Assembly (NCBI GenBank): GCA_963966185.1
Contig: CAWZYM010000328.1
Coordinates: 326,501 to 390,500, forward strand
From: Rhabditoides inermis
Lineage: Eukaryota > Nematoda > Chromadorea > Rhabditida > Rhabditidae
DNA: 64,000 nt
Direction: 5' to 3'
Within the stretch, counting starts at the first letter, position 1, and each line of letters begins with the position of its first letter. Shown in pieces: positions 48,001 through 62,197 of the stretch. Under the pieces are notes generated by a model that was not told where the DNA came from, did no database searches, and worked only from the letters and a program-made list of their open reading frames with translations. The translations under genes and the position numbers were made by a program.

Positions 48001-51000
48001 TCGTAGATGTTCGTGGATTGTGGTTTTCACAGCTGATAGATGTTCGTGGCGGCTCGTAGCTGTTCGTGGCTGACGTTACAACTCGTATATGTTCGTGGGA
48101 TGTGGTTTTCGCAGCTGATAGATGTTTGTAGCTGTTCGTAGCTGTTCGTGGCTGACGTTACAACTCGTAGATGTTCGTGGATTGTGGTTTTTGCGGCTGA
48201 TAGATGTTCGTGGCGGCTCGTAGCTGTTTGTGGCTGAAGTTGAAACTCGTAGATGTTCGTGGATTGTGACTCTCGCGGCTGACAGTTGTTCGTGGCGGCT
48301 CGTAGCTGTTCGTGGCTCACGTTGCAACTCGTAGATGTTCGTGGATTGTGGCTCTCGCGGCTGACAGTTGTTCGTGGCGACTCGTAGCTGTTTGTGGCTG
48401 AAGTTGAAACTCGTAGATGTTCGTGGATTGTGACTCTCGTGGCTGACAGTTGTTCGTGGCGGGTCGTAGCTGTTCGTGGCTCACGTTGCAACTCGTAGAT
48501 GTTCGTGGATTGTGGCTCTCGCGGCTGACAGTTGTTCGTGGCGGCTCGTAGCTGTTCGTGGCTGAAGTTGCAACTCGTAGATGTTCGTGGATTGTGGTTC
48601 TCGCGGCTGATAGATGTTCGTGGCGGCTCGTAGCTGTTCGTGGCTGACGTTGCAACTCGTAGATGTTCGTGGATTGTGGCTCTCGCGGCTGACAGTTGTT
48701 CGTGGCGGCTCGTAGCTGTTCGTGGCTGACGTTGCAACTCGTAGCTGTTCGTGGCTGACGTTGCAACTCGTAGATGTTCGTGCATTGTGGTTTTCGCAGC
48801 TGATAGATGTTTGTGGCGGCTCGTAGCTGTTCGTGGCTGACGTTGCAACTCGTAGATGTTCGTGGATTGTGGTTTTCGCAGCTGATAGATGTTCGTGGCG
48901 GATCGTAGCTGTTTGTGGCTGAAGTTGCAACTCGTAGATGTTCGTGGATTGTGGTTTTCGCGGCTGATAGATGTTCGTGGCGGCTCGTAGCTGTTCGTGG
49001 CTGACGTTGCAACTCGTAGATGTTCGTGGATTGTGGCTCTCGCGGCTGACAGTTGTTCGTGGCGGCTCGTAGCTGTTCGTGGCTGACGTTGCAACTCGTA
49101 GATGCTCGTGGATTGTGGCTCTCGCGGCTGACTTCTTCGTGGCGGCTCGTAGCTGTTCGTGGCTGACGTTGCAACTCGTAGATGTTCGTGGATTGTGGTT
49201 TTCGCAGCTCATAGAAATTCGTGGCGGCTCGTAGCTGTTCGTGGCTGACGTTACAACTCGTAGATGTTTGTGGGATGTGGTTTTCGCAGCTGATAGATGT
49301 TCGTGGCGGCTCGTAGCTGTTCGTGGCTGACGTTACAACTCGTAGATATTCGTGGATTGTGGTTTTCGAGCCTGATAGATGTTCGTGGCGGCTCGTAGCT
49401 GTTCGTGGCTGACGTTGCAACTCGTAGATGTTCGTGGATTGTGGCTCTCGCGGCTGACAGTTGTTCGTGGCGGCTCGTAGCTGTTTGTGGCTGAAGTTGA
49501 AACTCGTAGATGTTCGTGGATTGTGACTCTCGCGGCTGACAGTTGTTCGTGGCGGCTCGTAGCTGTTCGTGGCTCACGTTGCAACTCGTAGATGTTCGTG
49601 GATTGTGGCTCTCGCGGCTGACAGTTGTTCGTGGCGGCTCGTAGCTGTTCGTGGCTGAAGTTGCAACTCGTAGATGTTCGTGGATTGTGGTTCTCGCGGC
49701 TGATAGATGTTCGTGGCGGCTTGTGGCTGTTTGTAACTGAAGTTGAAACTCGTAGCTGTTCGTGGATTGTGGCTCTCGCGGCTGACAGTTATTCGTGGCG
49801 GCTCGTAGCTGTTCGTGGCTGACGTTACAACTCGTAGATATTCGTGGATTGTGGCTCTCGCGGCTGACAGTTGTTCGTGGTGGCTCGTAGCTGTTTGTAA
49901 CTGAAGTTGAAACTCGTAGTTGTTTGTGGATTGTGGCTCTCGCGGCTGACAGTAGCTGTTCGTGGCAGACGTAGCAACTCGTAGATGTTCGTGGATTGTG
50001 GCTTTCGCAGCTGACAGTTGTTCGTGGCGGCTCGTAGCTGTTCGTGGCTGACGTTGCAACTCGTAAATGCTCGTGGATTAAGGCTCTCGCGGCTGACTTC
50101 TTCGTGGCGGCTCGTAGCTGTTCGTGGCTGACGTTACAACTCGTAGATGTTCGTGTATTGTGGTTTTCGTGGCTGATAGATGTTCGTGGCGGCTCGTAGC
50201 TGTTCCTGGCTCACGTTGCAACTCGTAGATGTTCGTGGATTGTGGCTCTCGCGGCTGACAGTTGTTCGTGGCGGCTCGTAGCTGTTTGTGGCTGAAGTTG
50301 AAACTCGTAGATGTTCGTGGATTGTGACTCTCGCGGCTGACAGTTGTTCGTGGCGGCTCGTAGCTGTTCGTGGCTCACGTTGCAACTCGTAGATGTTCGT
50401 GATGTGTGGCTCTCGCGGCTGACAGTTGTTCGTGGCGGCTCGTAGCTGTTCGTGGCTGACGTTACAACTCGTAGATGTTCGTGGATTGTGGTTTTTGCGG
50501 CTGATAGATGTTCGTGGCGGCTCGTAGCTGTTTGTGGCTGAAGTTGAAACTCGTAGATGTTCGTGGATTGTGACTCTCGCGGCTGACAGTTGTTCGTGGC
50601 GGCTCGTAGCTGTTCGTGACTCACGTTGCAACTCGTAGATGTTCGTGGATTGTGGCTCTCGCGGCTGACAGTTGTTCGTGGCGGCTCGTAGCTGTTTGTG
50701 GCTGAAGTTGAAACTCGTAGATGTTTGTGGATTGTGACTCTCGCGGCTGACAGTTGTTCGTGGCGGCTCGTAGCTGTTCGTGGCTCACGTTGCAACTCGT
50801 AGATGTTCGTGGATTGTGGCTCTCGCGGCTGACAGTTGTTCGTGGCGGCTCGTAGCTGTTCGTGGCTGACGTTACAACTCGTAGATATTCGTGGATTGTG
50901 GTTTTCGCGGCTGATAGATGTTCGTGGCGGCTCGTAGCTGTTCGTGGCTGACGTTGCAACTCGTAGATGTTCGTGGATTGTGGCTCTCGCGGCTGACAGT

Positions 51001-54000
51001 TGTTCGTGGCGGCTCGTAGCTGTTTGTGGCTGAAGTTGAAACTCGTAGATGTTCGTGGATTGTGACTCTCGCGGCTGACAGTTGTTCGTGGCGGCTCGTA
51101 GCTGTTCGTGGCTCACGTTGCAACTCGTAGATGTTCGTGGATTGTGGCTCTCGCGGCTGACAGTTGTTCGTGGCGGCTCGTAGCTGTTCGTGGCTGAAGT
51201 TGCAACTCGTAGATGTTCGTGGATTGTGGTTCTCGCGGCTGATAGATGTTCGTGGCGGCTCGTGGCTGTTTGCAACTGAAGTTGAAACTCGTAGCTGTTC
51301 GTGGATTGTGGCTCTCGCGGCTGACAGTTATTCGTGGCGGCTCGTAGCTGTTCGTGGCTGACGTTACAACTCGTAGATATTCGTGGATTGTGGCTCTCGC
51401 GGCTGACAGTTGTTCGTGGCGGCTCGTAGCTGTTCGTGGCTGACGTTGCAACTCGTAGATGTTCGTGGATTGTGGCTCTCGCGGCTGACAGTTGTTCGTG
51501 GCGGCTCGTAGCTGTTCGTGGCTGACGTTGCAACTCGTAGCTGTTCGTGGCTGACGTTGCAACTCGTAGATGTTCGTGCATTGTGGTTTTCGCAGCTGAT
51601 AGATGTTCGTGGCGGCTCGTAGCTGTTCGTGGCTGACGTTGCAACTCGTAGATGTTCGTGGATTGTGGTTTTCGCAGCTGATAGATGTTCGTGGCGGATC
51701 GTAGCTGTTTGTGGCTGAAGTTGCAACTCGTAGATGTTCGTGGGTTGTGGTTTTCGTTGCTGATAGTGGTTCGTGGCGGCTCGTAGCTGTTCGTGGCTGA
51801 CGTTACAACTCGTAGATGTTCGTGGATTGTGGTTTTCGCGGCTGATAGATGTTCGTGGCGGCTCGTAGCTGTTCGTGGCTGACGTTGCAACTCGTAGATG
51901 TTCGTGGATTGTGGCTCTCGCGGCTGACAGTTGTTCGTGGCGGCTCGTAGCTGTTCGTGGCTGACGTTGCAACTCGTAGATGCTCGTGGATTGTGGCTCT
52001 CGCGGCTGACTTCTTCGTGGCGGCTCGTAGCTGTTCGTAGCTGACGTTGCAACTCGTAGATGTTCGTGGATTGTGGTTTTCGCAGCTCATAGAAGTTCGT
52101 GGCGGCTCGTAGCTGTTCGTGGCTGACGTTACAACTCGTAGATGTTTGTGGGATGTGGTTTTCGCAGCTGATAGATGTTCGTGGCGGCTCGTAGCTGTTC
52201 GTGGCTGACGTTACAACTCGTAGATATTCGTGGATTGTGGTTTTCGCGGCTGATAGATGTTCGTGGCGGCTCGTAGCTGTTCGTGGCTGACGTTGCAACT
52301 CGTAGATGTTCGTGGATTGTGGCTCTCGCGGCTGACAGTTGTTCGTGGCGGCTCGTAGCTGTTTGTGGCTGAAGTTGAAACTCGTAGATGTTCGTGGATT
52401 GTGACTCTCGCGGCTGACAGTTGTTCGTGGCGGCTCGTAGCTGTTCGTGGCTCACGTTGCAACTCGTAGATGTTCGTGGATTGTGGCTCTCGCGGCTGAC
52501 AGTTGTTCGTGGCGGCTCGTAGCTGTTCGTGGCTGAAGTTGCAACTCGTAGATGTTCGTGGATTGTGGTTCTCGCGGCTGATAGATGTTCGTGGCGGCTC
52601 GTGGCTGTTTGCAACTGAAGTTGAAACTCGTAGCTGTTCGTGGATTGTGGCTCTCGCGGCTGACAGTTATTCGTGGCGGCTCGTAGCTGTTCGTGGCTGA
52701 CGTTACAACTCGTAGATATTCGTGGATTGTGGCTCTCGCGGCTGACAGTTGTTCGTGGCGGCTCGTAGCTGTTCGTGGCTGACGTTGCAACTCGTAGATG
52801 TTCGTGGATTGTGGCTCTCGCGGCTGACAGTTGTTCGTGGCGGCTCGTAGCTGTTCGTGGCTGACGTTGCAACTCGTAGCTGTTCGTGGCTGACGTTGCA
52901 ACTCGTAGATGTTCGTGCATTGTGGTTTTCGCAGCTGATAGATGTTCGTGGCGGCTCGTAGCTGTTCGTGGCTGACGTTGCAACTCGTAGATGTTCGTGG
53001 ATTGTGGTTTTCGCAGCTGATAGATGTTCGTGGCGGATCGTAGCTGTTTGTGGCTGAAGTTGCAACTCGTAGATGTTCGTGGGTTGTGGTTTTCGTTGCT
53101 GATAGTGGTTCGTGGCGGCTCGTAGCTGTTCGTGGCTGACGTTACAACTCGTAGATGTTCGTGGATTGTGGTTTTCGCGGCTGATAGATGTTCGTGGCGG
53201 CTCGTAGCTGTTCGTGGCTGACGTTGCAACTCGTAGATGTTCGTGAATTTTGGCTCTCGCGGCTGACAGTTGTTCGTGGCGGCTCGTAGCTGTTCGTGGC
53301 TGACGTTGCAACTCGTAGATGCTCGTGGATTGTGGCTCTCGCGGCTGACTTCTTCGTGGCGGCTCGTAGCTGTTCGTGGCTGACGTTGCAACTCGTAGAT
53401 GTTCGTGGATTGTGGTTTTCGCAGCTCATAGAAGTTCGTGGCGGCTCGTAGCTGTTCGTGGCTGACGTTACAACTCGTAGATGTTTGTGGGATGTGGTTT
53501 TCGCAGCTGATAGATGTTCGTGGCGGCTCGTAGCTGTTCGTGGCTGACGTTACAACTCGTAGATATTCGTGGATTGTGGTTTTCGCGCCTGATAGATGTT
53601 CGTGGCGGCTCGTAGCTGTTCGTGGCTGACGTTGCAACTCGTAGATGTTCGTGGATTGTGGCTCTCGCGGCTGACAGTTGTTCGTGGCGGCTCGTAGCTG
53701 TTTGTGGCTGAAGTTGAAACTCGTAGATGTTCGTGGATTGTGACTCTCGCGGCTGACAGTTGTTCGTGGCGGCTCGTAGCTGTTCGTGGCTCACGTTGCA
53801 ACTCGTAGATGTTCGTGGATTGTGGCTCTCGCGGCTGACAGTTGTTCGTGGCGGCTCGTAGCTGTTCGGGGCTGAAGTTGCAACTCGTAGATGTTCGTGG
53901 ATTGTGGTTCTCGCGGCTGATAGATGTTCGTGGCGGCTCGTGGCTGTTTGTAACTGAAGTTGAAACTCGTAGCTGTTCGTGGATTGTGGCTCTCGCGGCT

Positions 54001-57000
54001 GACAGTTATTCGTGGCGGCTCGTAGCTGTTCGTGGCTGACGTTACAACTCGTAGATATTCGTGGATTGTGGCTCTCGCGGCTGACAGTTGTTCGTGGTGG
54101 CTCGTAGCTGTTTGTAACTGAAGTTGAAACTCGTAGTTGTTTGTGGATTGTGGCTCTCGCGGCTGACAGTAGCTGTTCGTGGCAGACGTAGCAACTCGTA
54201 GATGTTCGTGGATTGTGGCTTTCGCAGCTGACAGTTGTTCGTGGCGGCTCGTAGCTGTTCGTGGCTGACGTTGCAACTCGTAAATGCTCGTGGATTGTGG
54301 CTCTCGCGGCTGACTTCTTCGTGGCGGCTCGTAGCTGTTCGTGGCTGACGTTACAACTCGTAGATGTTCGTGTATTGTGGTTTTCGTGGCTGATAGATGT
54401 TCGTGGCGGCTCGTAGCTGTTCCTGGCTCACGTTGCAACTCGTAGATGTTCGTGGATTGTGGCTCTCGCGGCTGACAGTTGTTCGTGGCGGCTCGTAGCT
54501 GTTTGTGGCTGAAGTTGAAACTCGTAGATGTTCGTGGATTGTGACTCTCGCGGCTGACAGTTGTTCGTGGCGGCTCGTAGCTGTTCGTGGCTCACGTTGC
54601 AACTCGTAGATGTTCGTGAATTGTGGCTCTCGCGGCTGACAGTTGTTCGTGGCGGCTCGTAGCTGTTCGTGGCTGACGTTACAACTCGTAGATGTTCGTG
54701 GATTGTGGTTTTTGCGGCTGATAGATGTTCGTGGCGGCTCGTAGCTGTTTGTGGCTGAAGTTGAAACTCGTAGATGTTCGTGGATTGTGACTCTCGCGGC
54801 TGACAGTTGTTCGTGGCGGCTCGTAGCTGTTCGTGACTCACGTTGCAACTCGTAGATGTTCGTGGATTGTGGCTCTCGCGGCTGACAGTTGTTCGTGGCG
54901 GCTCGTAGCTGTTTGTGGCTGAAGTTGAAACTCGTAGATGTTTGTGGATTGTGACTCTCGCCGCTGACAGTTGTTCGTGGCGGCTCGTAGCTGTTCGTGG
55001 CTCACGTTGCAACTCGTAGATGTTCGTGGATTGTGGTTCTCGCGGCTGACAGTTGTTCGTGGCGGCTCGTAGCTGTTCGTGGCTGACGTTACAACTCGTA
55101 GATATTCGTGGATTGTGGTTTTCGCGGCTGATAGATGTTCGTGGCGGCTCGTAGCTGTTCGTGGCTGACGTTGCAACTCGTAGATGTTCGTGGATTGTGG
55201 CTCTCGCGGCTGACAGTTGTTCGTGGCGGCTCGTAGCTGTTTGTGGCTGAAGTTGAAACTCGTAGATGTTCGTGGATTGTGACTCTCGCGGCTGACAGTT
55301 GTTCGTGGCGGCTCGTAGCTGTTCGTGGCTCACGTTGCAACTCGTAGATTTTCGTGGATTGTGGCTCTCGCGGCTGACAGTTGTTCGTGGCGGCTCGTAG
55401 CTGTTCGTGGCTGAAGTTGCAACTCGTAGATGTTCGTGGATTGTGGTTCTCGCGGCTGATAGATGTTCGTGGCGGCTCGTGGCTGTTTGTAACTGAAGTT
55501 GAAACTCGTAGCTGTTCGTGGATTGTGGCTCTCGCGGCTGACAGTTATTCGTGGCGGCTCGTAGCTGTTCGTGGCTGACGTTACAACTCGTAGATATTCG
55601 TGGATTGTGGCTCTCGCGGCTGACAGTTGTTCGTGGTGGCTCGTAGCTGTTTGTAACTGAAGTTGAAACTCGTAGTTGTTTGTGGATTGTGGCTCTCGCG
55701 GCTGACAGTAGCTGTTCGTGGCAGACGTAGCAACTCGTAGATGTTCGTGGATTGTGGCTTTCGCAGCTGACAGTTGTTCGTGGCGGCTCGTAGCTGTTCG
55801 TGGCTGACGTTGCAACTCGTAAATGCTCGTGGATTGTGGCTCTCGCGGCTGACTTCTTCGTGGCGGCTCGTAGCTGTTCGTGGCTGACGTTACAACTCGT
55901 AGATGTTCGTGTATTGTGGTTTTCGTGGCTGATAGATGTTCGTGGCGGCTCGTAGCTGTTCCTGGCTCACGTTGCAACTCGTAGATGTTCGTGGATTGTG
56001 GCTCTCGCGGCTGACAGTTGTTCGTGGCGGCTCGTAGCTGTTTGTGGCTGAAGTTGAAACTCGTAGATGTTCGTGGATTGTGACTCTCGCGGCTGACAGT
56101 TGTTCGTGGCGGCTCGTAGCTGTTCGTGGCTCACGTTGCAACTCGTAGATGTTCGTGAATTGTGGCTCTCGCGGCTGACAGTTGTTCGTGGCGGCTCGTA
56201 GCTGTTCGTGGCTGACGTTACAACTCGTAGATGTTCGTGGATTGTGGTTTTTGCGGCTGATAGATGTTCGTGGCGGCTCGTAGCTGTTTGTGGCTGAAGT
56301 TGAAACTCGTAGATGTTCGTGGATTGTGACTCTCGCGGCTGACAGTTGTTCGTGGCGGCTCGTAGCTGTTCGTGACTCACGTTGCAACTCGTAGATGTTC
56401 GTGGATTGTGGCTCTCGCGGCTGACAGTTGTTCGTGGCGGCTCGTAGCTGTTTGTGGCTGAAGTTGAAACTCGTAGATGTTTGTGGATTGTGACTCTCGC
56501 CGCTGACAGTTGTTCGTGGCGGCTCGTAGCTGTTCGTGGCTCACGTTGCAACTCGTAGATGTTCGTGGATTGTGGCTCTCGCGGCTGACAGTTGTTCGTG
56601 GCGGCTCGTAGCTGTTCGTGGCTGACGTTACAACTCGTAGATATTCGTGGATTGTGGTTTTCGCGGCTGATAGATGTTCGTGGCGGCTCGTAGCTGTTCG
56701 TGGCTGACGTTGCAACTCGTAGATGTTCGTGGATTGTGGCTCTCGCGGCTGACAGTTGTTCGTGGCGGCTCGTAGCTGTTTGTGGCTGAAGTTGAAACTC
56801 GTAGATGTTCGTGGATTGTGACTCTCGCGGCTGACAGTTGTTCGTGGCGGCTCGTAGCTGTTCGTGGCTCACGTTGCAACTCGTAGATGTTCGTGGATTG
56901 TGGCTCTCGCGGCTGACAGTTGTTCGTGGCGGCTCGTAGCTGTTCGTGGCTGAAGTTGCAACTCGTAGATGTTCGTGGATTGTGGTTCTCGCGGCTGATA

Positions 57001-57769
57001 GATGTTCGTGGCGGCTCGTGGCTGTTTGCAACTGAAGTTGAAACTCGTAGCTGTTCGTGGATTGTGGCTCTCGCGGCTGACAGTTATTCGTGGCGGCTCG
57101 TAGCTGTTCGTGGCTGACGTTACAACTCGTAGATATTCGTGGATTGTGGCTCTCGCGGCTGACATTTGTTCGTGGCGGCTCGTAGCTGTTCGTGGCTGAC
57201 GTTACAACTCGTAGATATTCGTGGATTGTGGTTTTCGCGGCTGATAGATGTTCGTGGCGGCTCGTAGCTGTTCGTGGCTGACGTTGCAACTCGTAGATGT
57301 TCGTGGATTGTGGCTCTCGCGGCTGACAGTTGTTCGTGGCGGCTCGTAGCTGTTTGTGGCTGAAGTTGAAACTCGTAGATGTTCGTGGATTGTGACTCTC
57401 GCGGCTGACAGTTGTTTGTGGCGGCTCGTAGCTGTTCGTGGCTCACGTTGCAACTCGTAGATGTTCGTGGATTGTGGCTCTCGCGGCTGACAGTTGTTCG
57501 TGGCGGCTCGTAGCTGTTCGTGGCTGAAGTTGCAACTCGTAGATGTTCGTGGATTGTGGTTCTCGCGGCTGATAGATGTTCGTGGCGGCTCGTGGCTGTT
57601 TGCAACTGAAGTTGAAACTTGTAGCTGTTCGTGGATTGTGGCTCTCGCGGCTGACAGTTATTCGTGGCGGCTCGTAGCTGTTCGTGGCTGACGTTACAAC
57701 TCGTAGATATTCGTGGATTGTGGCTCTCGCGGCTGACAGTTGTTCGTGGTGGCTCGTAGCTGTTTGTAA
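43111..57769 (+). repeat. 14,659-bp tandem duplication, unit 2
   Basis: Directly adjacent head-to-tail copy of 28,452-43,110, apparently identical. Past 57,789 the sequence continues along the original HOR order (GTAGCTGTTCG, then the 65-bp monomer), while the matching place at 43,130 jumps back to the sequence of 28,471. The non-duplicated original therefore lies on the right. Confidence 0.9.
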
Positions 57770-59603
57770 CTGAAGTTGAAACTCGTAGCTGTTCGTGGAT
57801 TGTGGCTCTCGCGGCTGACAGTAGCTGTTCGTGGCAGACGTAGCAACTCGTAGATGTTCGTGGATTGTGGCTTTCGCAGCTGACAGTTGTTCGTGGCGGC
57901 TCGTAGCTGTTCGTGGCTGACGTTGCAACTCGTAAATGCTCGTGGATTGTGGCTCTCGCGGCTGACTTCTTCGTGGCGGCTCGTAGCTGTTCGTGGCTGA
58001 CGTTACAACTCGTAGATGTTCGTGTATTGTGGTTTTCGTGACTGATAGATGTTCGTGGCGGCTCGTAGCTGTTTGTGGCTGAAGTTGCAACTCGTAGATG
58101 TTCGTGGATTGTGGTTTTCACAGCTAATAAATGTTCGTGGCGGCTCGTAGCTGTTTGTGGCTGACGTTACAACTCGTAGATGTTCGTGGGATGTGGTTTT
58201 CGTGGCTGATAGTGGTTCGTGGCGGCTCGTAGCTGTTCATGGCTGACGTTACAACTCGTAGATGTTCGTGGATTGTGGTTTTCGCGGCTGATAGATGTTC
58301 GTGGCGGCTCGTAGCTGTTCGTGGCTGACGTTGCAACTCGTAGATGTTCGTGAATTGTGGTTTTCACAGCTGATAAATGTTCGTGGCGGCTCGTAGCTGT
58401 TCGTGGCTGACGTTACAACTCGTAGATGTTCGTGGGATGTGGTTTTTGCAGCTGATAGCTGTTCGTGGCGGCTCGTAGCTGTTCGTGGCTCACGTTGCAA
58501 CTCGTAGATGTTCGTGGATTGTGGCTCTCGCGGCTGACAGTTGTTTGTGGCGGCTCGTAGCTGTTCGTGGCTGACGTTGTAACTCGTAGATGCTCGTGGA
58601 TTGTGGCTCTCGCGGCTGACTTCTTCGTGGCGGCTCGTAGCTGTTCGTGGCTGACGTTACAACTCGTAGATGTTCGTGGGATGTGGTTTTTGCAGCTGAT
58701 AGCTGTTCGTGGCGGCTCGTAGCTGTTCGTGGCTCACGTTGCAACTCGTAGATGTTCGTGGATTGTGGCTCTCGCGGCTGACAGTTGTTCGTGGCGGCTC
58801 GTAGCTGTTCGTGGCTGACGTTGCAACTCGTAGATGCTCGTGGATTGTGGCTCTCGCGGCTGACTTCTTCGTGGCGGCTCGTAGCTGTTCGTGGCTGACG
58901 TTACAACTCGTAGATGTTCGTGTATTGTGGTTTTCGTGGCTGATAGATGTTCGTGGCGGCTCGTAGCTGTTCGTGGCTCACGTTGCAACTCGTAGATGTT
59001 CGTGGATTGTGGCTCTCGCGGCTGACAGTTGTTCGTGGCGGCTCGTAGCTGTTTGTGGCTGAAGTTGAAACTCGTAGATGTTCGTGGATTGTGACTCTTG
59101 CGGCTGACAGTTGTTCGTGGCGGCTCGTAGCTGTTCGTGGCTCACGTTGCAACTCGTAGATGTTCGTGGATTGTGGCTCTCGCGGCTGACAGTTGTTCGT
59201 GGCGGCTCGTAGCTGTTCGTGGCTGAAGTTGCAACTCGTAGATGTTCGTGGATTGTGGTTCTCGCGGCTGATAGATGTTCATGGCGGCTCGTGGCTGTTT
59301 GTAACTGAAGTTGAAACTCGTAGCTGTTCGTGGATTGTGGCTCTCGCGGCTGACAGTTATTCGTGGCGGCTCGTAGCTGTTCGTGGCAGACGTAGCAACT
59401 CGTAGATGTTCGTGGATTGTGGCTTTCGCAGCTGACAGTTGTTCGTGGCGGCTCGTAGCTGTTCGTGGCTGACGTTGCAACTCGTAGATGCTCGTGGAAT
59501 CTGGCTCTCGCGGCTGACTTCTTTGTGGCGGCTCGTAGCTGTTCGTGGCTGACGTTTCAACTCGTAGATGTTCGTGTATTGTGGTTTTCGTGGCTGATAG
59601 ATG
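57087..59603 (+). repeat. 2,517-bp tandem duplication, copy 1
   Basis: It matches 59,604 onward at an offset of 2,517 to about 58,920, then at 2,594. It contains the 65-bp monomer near 57,820 and variants found nowhere else in this window: CAGCTAATAAATG (58,131), GTTCATGGCTG (58,236) and GACGTTGTAACTC (58,574). The right end of the 14,659-bp duplication (57,769-57,788) lies inside it. Confidence 0.87.
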
Positions 59604-62197
59604 TTCGTGGCGGCTCGTAGCTGTTCGTGGCTGACGTTACAACTCGTAGATATTCGTGGATTGTGGCTCTCGCGGCTGACATTTGTTCGTGGCGGCTCGT
59701 AGCTGTTCGTGGCTGACGTTACAACTCGTAGATATTCGTGGATTGTGGTTTTCGCGGCTGATAGATGTTCGTGGCGGCTCGTAGCTGTTCGTGGCTGACG
59801 TTGCAACTCGTAGATGTTCGTGGATTGTGGCTCTCGCGGCTGACAGTTGTTCGTGGCGGCTCGTAGCTGTTTGTGGCTGAAGTTGAAACTCGTAGATGTT
59901 CGTGGATTGTGACTCTCGCGGCTGACAGTTGTTTGTGGCGGCTCGTAGCTGTTCGTGGCTCACGTTGCAACTCGTAGATGTTCGTGGATTGTGGCTCTCG
60001 CGGCTGACAGTTGTTCGTGGCGGCTCGTAGCTGTTCGTGGCTGAAGTTGCAACTCGTAGATGTTCGTGGATTGTGGTTCTCGCGGCTGATAGATGTTCGT
60101 GGCGGCTCGTGGCTGTTTGCAACTGAAGTTGAAACTTGTAGCTGTTCGTGGATTGTGGCTCTCGCGGCTGACAGTTATTCGTGGCGGCTCGTAGCTGTTC
60201 GTGGCTGACGTTACAACTCGTAGATATTCGTGGATTGTGGCTCTCGCGGCTGACAGTTGTTCGTGGTGGCTCGTAGCTGTTTGTAACTGAAGTTGAAACT
60301 CGTAGCTGTTCGTGGATTGTGGCTCTCGCGGCTGACAGTAGCTGTTCGTGGCAGACGTAGCAACTCGTAGATGTTCGTGGATTGTGGCTTTCGCAGCTGA
60401 CAGTTGTTCGTGGCGGCTCGTAGCTGTTCGTGGCTGACGTTGCAACTCGTAAATGCTCGTGGATTGTGGCTTTCGCGGCTGACTTCTTCGTGGCGGCTCG
60501 TAGCTGTTCGTGGCTGACGTTACAACTCGTAGATGTTCGTGTATTGTGGTTTTCGTGACTGATAGATGTTCGTGGCGGCTCGTAGCTGTTTGTGGCTGAA
60601 GTTGCAACTCGTAGATGTTCGTGGATTGTGGTTTTCACAGCTAATAAATGTTCGTGGCGGCTCGTAGCTGTTTGTGGCTGACGTTACAACTCGTAGATGT
60701 TCGTGGGATGTGGTTTTCGTGGCTGATAGTGGTTCGTGGCGGCTCGTAGCTGTTCATGGCTGACGTTACAACTCGTAGATGTTCGTGGATTGTGGTTTTC
60801 GCGGCTGATAGATGTTCGTGGCGGCTCGTAGCTGTTCGTGGCTGACGTTGCAACTCGTAGATGTTCGTGAATTGTGGTTTTCACAGCTGATAAATGTTCG
60901 TGGCGGCTCGTAGCTGTTCGTGGCTGACGTTACAACTCGTAGATGTTCGTGGGATGTGGTTTTTGCAGCTGATAGCTGTTCGTGGCGGCTCGTAGCTGTT
61001 CGTGGCTCACGTTGCAACTCGTAGATGTTCGTGGATTGTGGCTCTCGCGGCTGACAGTTGTTTGTGGCGGCTCGTAGCTGTTCGTGGCTGACGTTGTAAC
61101 TCGTAGATGCTCGTGGATTGTGGCTCTCGCGGCTGACTTCTTCGTGGCGGCTCGTAGCTGTTCGTGGCTGACGTTACAACTCGTAGATGTTCGTGGGATG
61201 TGGTTTTTGCAGCTGATAGCTGTTCGTGGCGGCTCGTAGCTGTTCGTGGCTCACGTTGCAACTCGTAGATGTTCGTGGATTGTGGCTCTCGCGGCTGACA
61301 GTTGTTCGTGGCGGCTCGTAGCTGTTCGTGGCTGACGTTGCAACTCGTAGATGCTCGTGGATTGTGGCTCTCGCGGCTGACTTCTTCGTGGCGGCTCGTA
61401 GCTGTTCGTGGCTGACGTTACAACTCGTAGATGTTCGTGATTGTGGCTCTCGCGGCTGACTTCTTCGTGGCGGCTCGTAGCTGTTCGTGGCTGACGTTAC
61501 AACTCGTAGATGTTCGTGTATTGTGGTTTTCGGCTGATAGATGTTCGTGGCGGCTCGTAGCTGTTCGTGGCTCACGTTGAAACTCGTAGATGTTCGTGGA
61601 TTGTGGCTCTCGCGGCTGACAGTTGTTCGTGGCGGCTCGTAGCTGTTTGTGGCTGAAGTTGAAACTCGTAGATGTTCGTGGATTGTGACTCTTGCGGCTG
61701 ACAGTTGTTCGTGGCGGCTCGTAGCTGTTCGTGGCTCACGTTGCAACTCGTAGATGTTCGTGGATTGTGGCTCTCGCGGCTGACAGTTGTTCGTGGCGGC
61801 TCGTAGCTGTTCGTGGCTGAAGTTGCAACTCGTAGATGTTCGTGGATTGTGGTTCTCGCGGCTGATAGATGTTCATGGCGGCTCGTGGCTGTTTGTAACT
61901 GAAGTTGAAACTCGTAGCTGTTCGTGGATTGTGGCTCTCGCGGCTGACAGTTATTCGTGGCGGCTCGTAGCTGTTCGTGGCAGACGTAGCAACTCGTAGA
62001 TGTTCGTGGATTGTGGCTTTCGCAGCTGACAGTTGTTCGTGGCGGCTCGTAGCTGTTCGTGGCTGACGTTGCAACTCGTAGATGCTCGTGGAATCTGGCT
62101 CTCGCGGCTGACTTCTTTGTGGCGGCTCGTAGCTGTTCGTGGCTGACGTTTCAACTCGTAGATGTTCGTGTATTGTGGTTTTCGTGGCTGATAGATG
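59604..62197 (+). repeat. 2,517-bp tandem duplication, copy 2 (2,594 bp)
   Basis: Downstream copy of 57,087-59,603. It carries a net gain of 77 bp near 61,430-61,535: a 79-bp CTTCTT-type monomer (with GTGATTG lacking one G) was added, and TTTTCGTGGCTG lost 2 bp to become TTTTCGGCTG. Similarity to copy 1 runs to 62,245, giving 48 bp of junction overlap. Confidence 0.86.
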
